This document shows positions 46,454-58,100 of a stretch of DNA of 62,000 bases, piece by piece (positions within the stretch are counted from its first letter, which is position 1; the number at the start of each line of letters is the position of its first letter). The notes beneath the pieces are model-generated. The model was not told where the DNA came from. It saw only the letters and a list, made by a program, of their open reading frames with translations, and did not search any database. Source of the DNA: Branchiostoma floridae (taxonomy: Eukaryota; Chordata; Leptocardii; Amphioxiformes; Branchiostomatidae); assembly GCF_000003815.2 (NCBI RefSeq), contig NW_023365738.1, positions 1 through 62,000 of the forward strand, written 5' to 3'. Made by a program: the position numbers and the translations under genes.

Positions 46454-46560
46454 TTGGTTCGCGATTTTCAACATTGGCTAGGTTCTTGGTTCTTGGTTCC
46501 ACACCAAACTCCCTTTCCCGGCACAAGAGAACCTAGCCAATGTTGAAAATCGCGAACCAA
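46454..46560. mobile_element. Fold-back element with 33-bp perfect arms
   Basis: 46454-46486 and 46528-46560 are exact inverses (TTGGTTCGCGATTTTCAACA onwards), with a 41-bp loop. It is absent from the homologous site at 20.52 kb, so it inserted after duplication. Confidence 0.8.
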
Positions 46561-46656
46561 GGACCACCTCCCAAAAAATACCAAGCCCCTCCCAATGGTA
46601 CACGGTCCAGACATGTTAGAGGACCCGAACCCTTGAACTACGGGTCAGATACCCTA

Positions 46657-48865
46657 CGAGGGGTGATCAATAAGTCCTCGGCCTCACCAAGAAATAACAA
46701 GCACAACTCAGAGTTTCAGGCGAAACTTCATAGTATGAAGTCTTTTATCAATATCCTCCAAATTTCAAATCATTGGAGTCATTACTTTCCAGGCATTCGT
46801 TTTTTTCTAAATTAGAAAGTAAGTTGCGAGAAAAAAGTGGTGTGAATTGTGATCAGGCATGTGCGGGTCGAGTTCCCCATGCCGTAAATTAACAAAAGAC
46901 ATTGTCAAAATGTTTGATAATGATTCTCTTCCTATTTCAAGCAAAAAGGATTGGGATTCTAGCTTCCAGCAGCGCAAATTGACCGCACACTCAGGTCAGG
47001 TCAATTGTCCACGTTTTTTTTCCTTCTCCCTCACCTAACGGTACTGGGTGTCGCCTGCAAAGTAATAATCACAATAATTTGAATTTTGGTACATATTTAC
47101 CTTTGCCAGAATGGCTAAGGTTATATTTAGGCTTGTGAGTCTGTCTGTCTGTGTGTGTGTTAACAGCATAACTCAAGTAGCCTTGGATGGATCCCGATAA
47201 TATTTGGTAGGTGGGTAGGGGTCGGGAAAACGAAGGTCAAGTTCGATAATGGGCCCCCTAGCGGCTTGCTAAGGTACTGCAGCAGAACCTCAATTTTTGA
47301 TATCTCGTGTTCTGGACATGCTGTGGTTACGATTTTTGAGTGGTAGATAGCCCTTGGAGCAGAGAGTAAGTACTATTAGTTTGGACCCCCTAGCGGCTTG
47401 TTTGGAACTGCAGTCCCCGATTTCATTTCAAACTTTGGACGAGAATAACTCGAGAACGTGTTGATGGATCGTCACGATTTTTGGTATGTAGATAGCCCAA
47501 GTAACAATGTACATTATGGTATACTAATTATGCAAATCAGCAACTAATTTGCATAATAAATGAGGAAAGCTTATAAATCCGCTGCATTTCATGATAGGAC
47601 TTTCAAACTTGTCACATATATAGATGAGAAATAGAGAAAAATCAATCCATATTAATTATGCAAATAGAGACGTCATTTGCATAATTAATGAGAAAATATA
47701 AACGTATTGACGGATCGTCATGATTTTTGGTATGTAGATAGCCACAGGGAAGACTTACATGATGGAATTCTAATTATGCAAATCGACAGCTAATTTGCAT
47801 AATAAATGAGGAAAGTTTGTAAATCCACTGCATTCCTTTATAAGACTTTCAAACTTGTCACATTTGTAGCTGAGAAAGAAAGAAATATCTATACATATTA
47901 ATTATGCAGATGTTGATCTCATTTGCATGATTAATGGCAAAATATGAACATGTTGACGGATCGCCTTTTCTTGGTATGTAGATATCCTAAGTAAAAACTT
48001 ACATAATGAGATACTAATTATATAAATTAACAATTTGCATAATTAATGCGGAAAGTTGATAAATCCACTGCATTTCGTGATAGGACTTTCAAACTTGACA
48101 CATGTGGAACTGAGAAAGATGGCAGAGACTAAGAGGTGTATGTGTGGGTCCGGTAATGTCTTTTCTTGAACTGCAGGAGCCGGTTTAGTTTCCTACTTTG
48201 AAAGAGAATAAGTCAAGAAGGGATGAAAGGATCATCATGATTTTTGGTATGCTTGATACAATTTAATATCATTATGTAAATAGCGATCTAATTTGTATAA
48301 GCAATGGCGAAATGTTATGAAACAACTCCTGGCATATAAAATAAAATGTAATGAGTAACACATTTATGTCTACAGACATCATTCTACATAACAAACCTGG
48401 TTTATTTGGCAAAGGTATGTGTTCGTGGAAATCTAGTTATAATTGACATCTATGCGTCGAAATCTGAACTGAGCTTATTATTTCTCGGTAAATCCGAGGA
48501 CTTATTGATAACCCCACGTACACGTATAAAGTATTATAAAAATGTGTACCAAAATTCAAATTATTGTGATCATTATGTTACAGGCGACACCCAGTAACGT
48601 TAGGTAAGTTATAACGAAAAAAAGGGTGGACAATTGATCTGCAACCTGAGGTGTGAGATCAAATTGCCTGATCACACTTCACCCTTCTGTTTCTCCCCAC
48701 TTAACTTCTAATTTAGAAAAAACGAATGCCTGGAAAGTAATGACTCCAATGATTTGAAATTTGCAGGATATTGATAAAAGACTTCATACTTTGAAGTTTC
48801 GCCTGAAAATCTGAGTTGTACTTGTTATTTGTTGGTGAGGCCGAAGACTTATTGATCACCCCTCG
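46657..48865. mobile_element. Mariner-like non-autonomous element with long inverted arms
   Basis: Flanked by TA on both sides. The ends CGAGGGGTGATCAATAAGT are inverted, and the arms stay recognisable for about 450 bp (TTCAGGCGAAACTTCA, GGGTGTCGCCTG, TTTGAATTTTGGTAC). The middle (47110-48380) is a dispersed repeat with ATTATGCAAAT/ATTTGCATAAT motifs. No transposase frame was found. End sequence and TA target suggest the mariner superfamily. Confidence 0.75.
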
Positions 48866-48993
48866 TACCATTTCGACACAGTAACACAGCTGTTATTACA
48901 ATGTACATATGTATACTGACGCTAATACGCTGACACTAATCCATTTCAAAAGGCAAAGAAGGAAATCAACACAAATAGGTATTTTGAAGATGC

Positions 48994-48999
48994 TTTAAT
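48994..48999 (-). terminator. Poly(A) signal of gene C (ATTAAA variant)
   Basis: The position equivalent to AATAAA of gene B reads ATTAAA here, within a 3' UTR otherwise strongly conserved. It is the common weaker variant. Confidence 0.55.
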
Positions 49000-49142
49000 T
49001 GTTTCTTGAGTCTTGAGTATATGAGCATAAATGGCTGCGCAAGTGACGCATTTGTCTTCCTCTATGACAATCAACTACTTAACGTTTTCTATAAGAAGAA
49101 ATGAAGAAAAATGATAGAAGTCAGCTTCCATCGTGTTTCCGA

Positions 49143-49174
49143 TCAGGCAGATGTCACGTCAGGAGGAGAGGTGT
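49143..49174 (-). CDS. Gene C last exon: C-terminal tail and stop
   Basis: Encodes [10 protein letters not shown] and TGA after KCD; one residue differs from gene B. The 3' UTR extends to about 48975. The interval 49175-49805 is intron without other signal. Confidence 0.8.
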
Positions 49175-52100
49175 CTGTAAAAAGTACCAACGATTTATTA
49201 ACATAACCAGCGCTGTATTAAATTTCTTCACCTATCTATGTCCAAAGCAGATTACAAAGTGAATTCGTGTACTAGAGGAAAGGTACTGTCTAACCATATA
49301 GGTTTGACTCTGGCCATTTTACGTGTTTTAGGCCTTTGTCAGCTTCCAATAATGAACATCAGGACATTAGGAAGTAAAAATTAGCCTGTAAAACGTAAAA
49401 AAACAGCCGGAGCCCAACCTCTGCTTGAACAGTAGATGGAGAGTACATTTTTTACATTTTGGAGGATTGCACTTTTTGAAAGTATTAAAAATACACACCA
49501 GAAAGGATTTACTCAATCAGCTTGATACGATTTTGGTAACAGCCATGCGTTTAATATAACATCGATATCCGTCCATTCTTCAGTGACACTACTGATATTA
49601 TCACAAATATAATGAAACGAAACGAAATAACAAAGTTACTCATTTAGTATGATTAAGACCAATTTATGACATATATACATCAAATTTTTCGTATGTATAA
49701 AGTAGAGAATACTACAAACTTTTCCGATATTCATTACCTGCATCTTTCTAAGAGGATTTCTCTTTTTTTCATCTTTCTTGTCTTCAATCTATGAGTATTT
49801 CTTACCATCGCACTTGGTGACGAGGTCAGACCAGATGACGTTCTCCTGGGAGTAACAGTACACCCCGAGGCGGCCTCCGCGGAGAGAGGCGTCCTGAACG
49901 TCACCTGAGTCCACCACAAGGCGGCTGCCTTCGTACAGGTGGAACCTGGAGGGACAGAGATAGAGCGATCAGACTTTAGAACGTCACCTGAGTCCATCAC
50001 GAGGCGGCTGCCTTCGTACAGGTGGAACCTGGAGGGACAGAGACAGAGGAATTAGACTTTAGAACGTCACCTGAGTCCACCACAATGCGGCTGCCTTCGT
50101 ACAAGTGGAACCTGGAGGGACAGAGACAGAGGAATCAGACTTTAGAACGTCACATGAGTCCACCACAAGGCGACTGCCTTCGTACATGTGGAACCTGGAG
50201 GGACAGAGATAGAGGGATTAGACTTTAGAACGTCACCTGAACAAGGCTGCCTTCGCACAGGTACCTTGAGGGATAGAGATAGTGGGATCAGACTTTAGAA
50301 CATCACCTGAGTCCACCACAAGGCGGCTGCCTTCGTACAGGTGGAGGGATCAAACTTTAACGATAAGTCAAGTGTTATAGAGCCCCAATTTGTCCTTAGA
50401 TGATACTTCTTCACGAGTGCATTTTTTAAATCTTTGACTTGCAAATTTGTTCATATTGAGTTGATTATATGTATGACTTCTTCTGGGAACCCTAGTAGAA
50501 AATGATTTTTAAAAAAATTGCATTCACTATGAATCTGAGTGGTCAGGAAAGTTGAACAAGTGACGGAGCACACAGAATATGGTATACCAAACATTGTATC
50601 TTCATTGTTTTCGCCTTTTATCTACTTCATTGATCTAAGAATTCGATAACATTGATCCTGGATTTCTATGACATAAATGCATTCTATGACATTATTATCC
50701 ATTTTCTTTTTTTCTTACATCCACGGCATATATTTGCTCATATCTGAGCTGCTTTTTTGTGATTTACTGTATGGCTGAAAACGTTTTTTAACCGGCCGAA
50801 AATCGATGACACCCATACATTTGCCACGTTTATGATACTGTATTTGAAAGGGAACAGAACAAGTATAAAGCAATGGCTACCTGATGAGTCCGATGTCCAC
50901 CCGGTGCTTCAGCTCCCAGCGGTAGGCGGTGTTGTCCCTCCAGCCCACTTTCTTAGGATCCTCCCACAGCAGCTTGGTCTGCAGTAAGATATAGAGAGTT
51001 GTTTTGTTGTTAAGGTGCGCTCACACCGCACTTGTACATGCTTGCGTCACTGCGGGGTTCGTTTAATGCGTCACTGTTTTGTTATTTTCTCCGATTTTTT
51101 ATAATTCAGATATTGCGTAATACGTAAATATATAGCTTAGAAGACGACAAAATACACAAAAAGAAAGAAAATTCGTTCTTTATCTCTGAAATTCGTTGAG
51201 TATCTTTCGAACCCCGCAGTGACGCAAGCTTGACACAAGTGCGGTGGAAGCCAATGCTAATTATCATTTTCTGTACCAAATGATCAAGAAACCATCTTTG
51301 AGTATGGTCAGTGTGGCGAATAAAGTTAAGCGTAACGCGCTAGCAAAACACTAGTAAGCTAATGGCTTTTCATACCTGTTGAAACGACTCAATGCCTTGG
51401 AATCGCATTTGTCTTAGATGTCAGTCTTCCTAATAAAGCTTTCCTTGTTAAGACAAACATCATTTACAGATATGATCATTAGAAATCAACAGAGTAAAAG
51501 CTTACCTGTCCCGACACCTCCATGGCTTTCCAAAGAGCCAGTCCCAAATCGTTACCTGGACCTGTTGTAGAGTTCACCAACTAAAGGCAAGCAAACATTT
51601 CACTAAATTAAAACATGGTAGATACTTGTAGCGTGCATAATGCATGGATTTGGATGAATAATGTTGAACATCTTAATACATTGCAACAGTTAACACTTAT
51701 TTGTCGTCCTAATATCTACTAAGTCAAATTGTGGAACAGGTTTCTATATCTTCAGTGACTCTTTAAATGGCTACTTGACTAATATGGATATAGTTAAGTT
51801 TCTACCTACAATTGATACACCCATATTATGTTCTCATGGCACGGATATAATACTTTGTTGCCGTAGAAATACGTTACCAGCAACACCTGCTGCTTCAATG
51901 CCACAAAATATAACTGTATGTTACAGATTCCTACCTTCAGCTGCACACCAGCCTGTCCACCTGCGATGTCCCCAGCCTGTTTCCATGACACCACGTAGAA
52001 GCGAGAGTTGCTCTGGTAGCTGAAGACGAACCCCACAAAGTCGTCATCAGCCTGGTTGTTGACGAAGAACGTTCCACTGTAGTCCAAGTTGCCGAAGTAG

Positions 52101-55100
52101 TCCGGACCTGTGGAAAAGTTTTTAAACAAAATTTTTTTTAAATATTTTAATCTATGACTTTTTTGCCCGTCGTTAAGGTTCCATGTAGTTAAAATACTAT
52201 TTTACGAAGATCTGAGACTCATATGATTGTACACAATTCAGTAAAAAAATGTATTGTGCAATACCCACCAAGGACGATGCCAGGGGCACTATTCACATTC
52301 TGAAGTATTTCAGCTCCCTATAGCAAACAAAAATGTATTTCTTTGCTTTAAACGAATAGTTCAATGCAATGCCAAAGACCAAAATAAATCGTGTCAACAA
52401 TGATGTTGGATGAAATCATTATTAGTGTTAGGTCTGTTAATGCTTGGGAAAAAAAACATTGTCTATCTACAATTGTATATTAAATGATGTCTACAGGATG
52501 TCTTTCTATATTCTACAAACTTATAACCATTCTAAACAACCGCATTAATATTGACACCACTAGTTTTCTCAAAATAGCCAAGGGCGTACCCAAGGGAGCC
52601 GTCAGCCCAAGCTACAACCAATATTATCACAAACGTATACAAATATTCCTTTTCCCCCGAACCATACAGGAGTGGAACTCCCTGCCTGGCACGGTAGTGA
52701 CAACCCTACAGTTGGGTTGTACTGGGACAGGTTGGAGGCTTGCCCACCTTAGTCCGGGACCTAAACCCCCCTCTACTTGCCCCAGATGGCGTAGACGTAT
52801 TATGTAGATGAATATGTTCAATGTGTGCGCTAAGAAACTAGATATAAATTGTTTTTGATTGGGCATGCATGGGGCACTTGTAAGTTGGCTCCAGAAGAGA
52901 GTTTCATGCGGTATAAGTACATTGTATATGTGCTGAAACTCAGATTAAACGATAAAGATGTTTTATCATCTTGCTGTTACCTCATTGCGGAACTCCCAGA
53001 CGGGAGGAGGATCACGGCTAGAATCTCCGGCCAGGTTCACGGTTTGGTAGTTCCTGAAGTCCGTGCGGGCGATGACCTCACTCTCAGGACACACGTCATC
53101 AACGTCTGGCACGCCGTCCATGTCATAGTCATCGGTACAGGCATCACCTACTCCGTCTCCTGAAACAATACATGTATGTTAACACTACACGAAAACTTGA
53201 ATATCCGGTCGTTTTTGGGGTTGCATATGTCCCGTGAAACCTGGTGTATCCGGGGCATGTGCAGTCATATCCTGTTATGACAAGCGCGGGTCCTGCATAT
53301 TACCGCTTATGCCTGCACATCCGGTAATTAGACATGTATGGGGATATGCGGCCCCTGCTCACGTCTCGTGTCTTGAGTAATGCCAAACAAGAGACCATCT
53401 TGTGTGTGAATTGATAGACGTAATGATACATCCGCTTTACATAAAAGTACTCTCCAAGCGGATGTTTATTGACTTGTCTGGCATTTTCAGTCAACAAAAC
53501 TCACAAACGCCTGATATAAACGAATGCATTGTTTTACAAGAACAAAGAAAGGCCTACGCACGAATGGCGCATATCATCGTTTTCCAATGAATTGTTATCT
53601 AGAACGAACACTAAAAATAACTTTGAGGGCATCGTATACCAGCGTTTGGTATTATTATATTCTTAAGCGTCGGTTTTACGTTTTTAGCTAATCAACTAAT
53701 TTTACCTTTTTTTTAACTTTTGACACAAAAGAAAACATGGCTTACCCACGCTCAATTTTAATATTCGTTTTTTTTTTTTTTGCTGCGGAAGTTTGTTGCC
53801 TAGATTGAACTACACGAAATGGACATTCTAAGTAAAATCTAACACGTTTGATGATAACATTCTCCACCATTCTATGGTGGGGTAGTCATTTTACGCCCTA
53901 AGCTTATCAATGAAACGGCCGCTTCAGTCTAAAGACCAATGTTGTGCTTTTGAAACAAAAGAAAACATGGCGTATATGATATACCCACGCTCGCATTGGA
54001 AGCCTTCATTCGTTTTTATCCTTGGGGATAATGCTTGTTGCAACAAAAATATGTTTGTTACCAGACTGATGTATGAAATCATTAACAATTACAGTAACCC
54101 ATTTTCACCTAGTTCCTTGTGGGTATTGTTTGACTGTGAACTGGCCAGGTGACAAAAGCTGAATTTAGCTACAGTGGACCTCCCGACCTATTGTGTCTGT
54201 CTGTATGCAAATACTCATCAGAACTAGCCAATTGTATTTCACACAGCATGTAGGTGTTTGAAAATAAGGACCAATCAACGTACATGTCAACATTTTCAAA
54301 TTTTACAGTTGGCATTTCAGAGCTAGACTTCTTTCTGTGAGGTTGCGCTTTTACGCAACGAATCCCGATAGCTGGATATCTGCATGCACGGCAGACAACA
54401 TCAGTGAACACTGAGGGATTTAGAATGATACGACCTCGAGACTAAACAACATCTTGCCGCGTGGAATTTGAACTGCCTACGCTGGAAGGATTGGATTCTG
54501 CTTGGAGTTTTAAACAACTGTAATTTTATAGCTAGTATCCAGCCTTACGTGCGGGCAGGCGCTGTAGAGTACGGTGGGGTACGACTGACATGCTCGGTTG
54601 TGATTTTGCGGACGGTTTGAGACTACGTCACACGTCGCCATGTAGGGCTGGCTTAAAAGTTGCTGCCGGAGGCCGTGGTTGGCTCGGGTGATTTCTGCTT
54701 CGGCCCCGTGGACAGTGGAGGCTGCCCACCCGTGTCGCGATGGATCAATGGTTACCACAAATCTTCACGTTCACGTTTAGAAATTTTGCCGCAGCTGTGC
54801 TCCTGACTAACAAAAGTCTGTGCAGAAGACGGGTGGACAACAGAATGTATGATAGCGGGAATGCAGAACTTCACAAGACGTAAAAGGAGCATCATTCCCA
54901 GCACATATGGAGGAAATCGTCAGGACAGTCTACTGTCCAGAAATACTTTGAAAAAATAAAGAAAATTCATTCACCATTCAGAAAGAATAAAAGCAAAATA
55001 AACACACTACAGGGAGGGGGGATCCTAGGTAGGGCAGGGTAGTAAAACAAAGCTGCTTTCAATGACAAAGGGTGCTCTAGTCGAGGCCTGGGTGAGATAA

Positions 55101-58100
55101 TTAGGTGATAATTAGGTGCTAACAAGGGTGCATGTCCCGAATAGGCAGGCATATGCAGGAAATTTGGGTCGGATGAGCGGACATGGGCGGGACATGCACC
55201 GGGATGGCCAGGCACATATGCAGGCATTATCGGCCTCCATATGTCCCGCACACTAATAGTTGTGAATCTCCGGGTCATATGCAGGTCCGTCTATACCAAG
55301 TGTGCGGACGGCATATACCCGTTATCGGCCACATATTTTGAATATCTGGGTTTATATGCAGGAGTATTCGACCCAGATATTCGCTTTTTCGTGTAGTGTT
55401 CAATTTAATCTGTACTAGTCTAAACTCTACTGGGGAAACTAACAATACTGCATTGCAATGAACTGTTAGATTACTTAGATTAGAATAGCCTAGTTCCCCC
55501 CTCCCCGTACGAATGGAACAGTCTGGAGTCTGGAATGTGGACGTTGAGGAATACACACGTGGGACTGAGATGTGTGTGTGAGTGTCTTTATTATATCCCT
55601 AAGTGAAAGGGACCAAGAGTCAGCTTAACAATGGTAGCAGAGGGTGGTTCTCTAGACATTTAGAGTCGACGATCCGGGTCTCTGGTTTCGACGGTGCCCG
55701 ATTTCTCGGACGTTTTCTGTGCATTGGCTTGGAGGGCGACCTGAGATTTCCAAGATGGCGACGTGTGAACGGCTCGATGCACAGGGAGTGGTCAAACGTG
55801 GCAGGTCTTTGGATTGGTGGAATCCAGTAAAGCAGGACATGGAGAACTAGGGGATACTTGGTGTAACCCAAAAATGGCAGTGCAGAAGGAGAGACTGAGT
55901 TCCAGAGGATTTCTGGGAGGACATGGAGGACCCTATTCAGAAGACTTGAGTGTGGACAGTTGTGAGAGGAACTTTCCAGGATCGTGTAGCCTGCAAGAAC
56001 GGAGGGTTTACGGAAAAGCCTGGGCCCAGCAGGCTAGCCTGAAGGCTAGCCAGGCCACCTTTTTTGGGCCCCAAGGCTATGGATGGGGTTTGGGCCCATA
56101 TTTTTTTGGGGTAACCAACAATTTCATTGCATGCAGGGTGCATTGGACAGAAGGCCACAGTTTGGTCATATCTATGTGGATTGGGTTTGGTTTACAATTA
56201 CAGCAATGAACAATCAACATCCAGAACAGTAACCCCCAGGCTTAGTGTATTTACTTTTCCTTCGACTATGATAACTGCCAGGCATTCCTACAATACTTAT
56301 AGTGGCTATCAGTTATGGTCCTGCATGAGAGAAACGGATAACACAAACAACATTACACATCATATACAACCCCTTCCCCTCAGTAGTGGCAAGGTGAGTG
56401 GCAAGGTATTGGACCTAGCAGAGCATGGGGCATTTAAGAAACATACAGGTTGACACATAAAAACACGTAACATACATCCATTACTGCATCTTAATGCTAG
56501 CTGACACTTGATGGTTGGGACATATGTTTCAAATTTGATGTTTTGGCAAACAGCCAGTTGTCTTGGGTTACCACTGACCCAGTTTTTCCACAATTAGCAA
56601 GGAAATTTCATAAGAGGCCCAACAATCCTTTCTGTACTTATTAGGCCTGACTGGAAGTATAACTAAAGAGAACATACTGTGTTCATATCTCAAAGAACTG
56701 TGGATGCTGGTTGTTGGAATTTAGTTTATGATTGTTTTCTTCCAGTCTTGGATGAGTTGTTCTTTGCAAGCGGCCCCAGCAATATGATCAACTGTTACCT
56801 TTCCCCATCCCGCCCACAGCTGGAATTGTCACTGACCCAGTTTTTACTAACTTAAAGGAAAAACTTCAGCTACAGGCTAAACCCCATGCATAGCCTTGGG
56901 GCCCAGAAAAGGTAGTCTTTCAGGCTAGCCAGCCCAGCTCCTGGGCCCAGGCTTTTCCGTAAACCCCAAGAACGGACATCGTGTGCGGGTTCGGTGGTTG
57001 TCTGCGGGGATCAGGATTCTACACGAGGGGCTGCAGTGTTCGAGAGGACCTGGTTCCAGGCAAGAGGACTGCCCTGATCTGTATGAACTGAACTGTAAAC
57101 AGTAGAACTGTGAGAGGAAAAGGACAGTGACCAGTTTGTTGTTTGTGTTAATTTCTATTATACATATGTGGCCTTCTAGCTGTATGCAGTGGGTTTTGAA
57201 ATTATTTCCGGTGACCCAATTCCTTTGTTCTGTGTGTTTACTTAAGTGTGTTTTGAGAAGACAGTGTCTCAGCACATCTGTTTCATATATTACTGTTCTG
57301 CTGGAAAGGATGGGGACCGTTCAGCTTGTATCAGGGGTGGTTGTTAGCTTGTAGCACCATCTGGTTTAGTTTACGAGTACAGTGTATATGGGACGACTAT
57401 GGGAGTCACCGAGAACAGTTAATGACAGAAGTGATCGCAGAAGAGAACGACAAGACGTAAGAAGTCCACATTGTTGATATGTGTTGTACTAGACTTGGTA
57501 AGAAGTCCACATTGTTGATATGTGTTGTACTAGACTTGGTAAGAAGTCCACATGATTGAGATGTGTTGTACTAGACTTGGTAAGAAATCCACATGATTGA
57601 GATGTGTTGTACTAGACTTGGTAAGAAATCCACATGATTGAGATGTGTTGTACTAGACTTGGTAAGAAGTCCACATGATTGAGATGTGTTGTACTAGACT
57701 TGGTAAGAAGTCCACATTGTTGATATGTGTTGTACTAGACTTGGTAAGAAGTCCACATTGTTGATATGTGTTGTACTAGACTTGGTAAGAAGTCCACATT
57801 ATTGAAATGTTGTTGTTGACTTGGTAAGAAGTCCACATTATTGACAAGTGTTGTAGTTGACTTAGTAAGAAGTCTACATTATTGACAAGTGTTGTAGTTG
57901 ACTTGGTCAGAAGTCTTGACGAGTGTAGGTGGTAAGAAGTCCTTAAGTATTGTAATGGGTAATGGACTGGGTGAGAAGAGTGCATGATGAAGATGGAAAA
58001 AAAATATGGTTGCGTTACCATAAGGACATTTAAAGTCATACGGCCAGTAAAAAAAAAAAAGGACATAGGGGAAGTTTGATGAGTATTACACTGTTATAGG

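Larger units (their letters stand above)
46195..48925 (-). pseudogene. Broken copy of the 117-aa small ORF downstream of gene C
   Basis: Pieces at 46200-46370 and 46603-46654, plus 48868-48920 beyond the mariner-like element, align with 20291-20644 (for example CCTCTGGGTTCTGAGTCAAACA and GAGTGAAGTGAGTAATATT). A fold-back insertion (about 46370-46600), the 2.2-kb mariner-like element and at least one frameshift with stops destroy it. Confidence 0.55.

Noticed and set aside
54510-55278. Minus-strand ORFs of 82-103 codons
   Set aside because: Inside the CACTA-like element and its sub-terminal repeats; low-complexity Pro/His-rich translation.
55603-56453. ORFs up to 131 codons inside the LTR retrotransposon
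   Set aside because: No gag, protease or polymerase motif; overlapping frames on both strands; they include the nested transposon.
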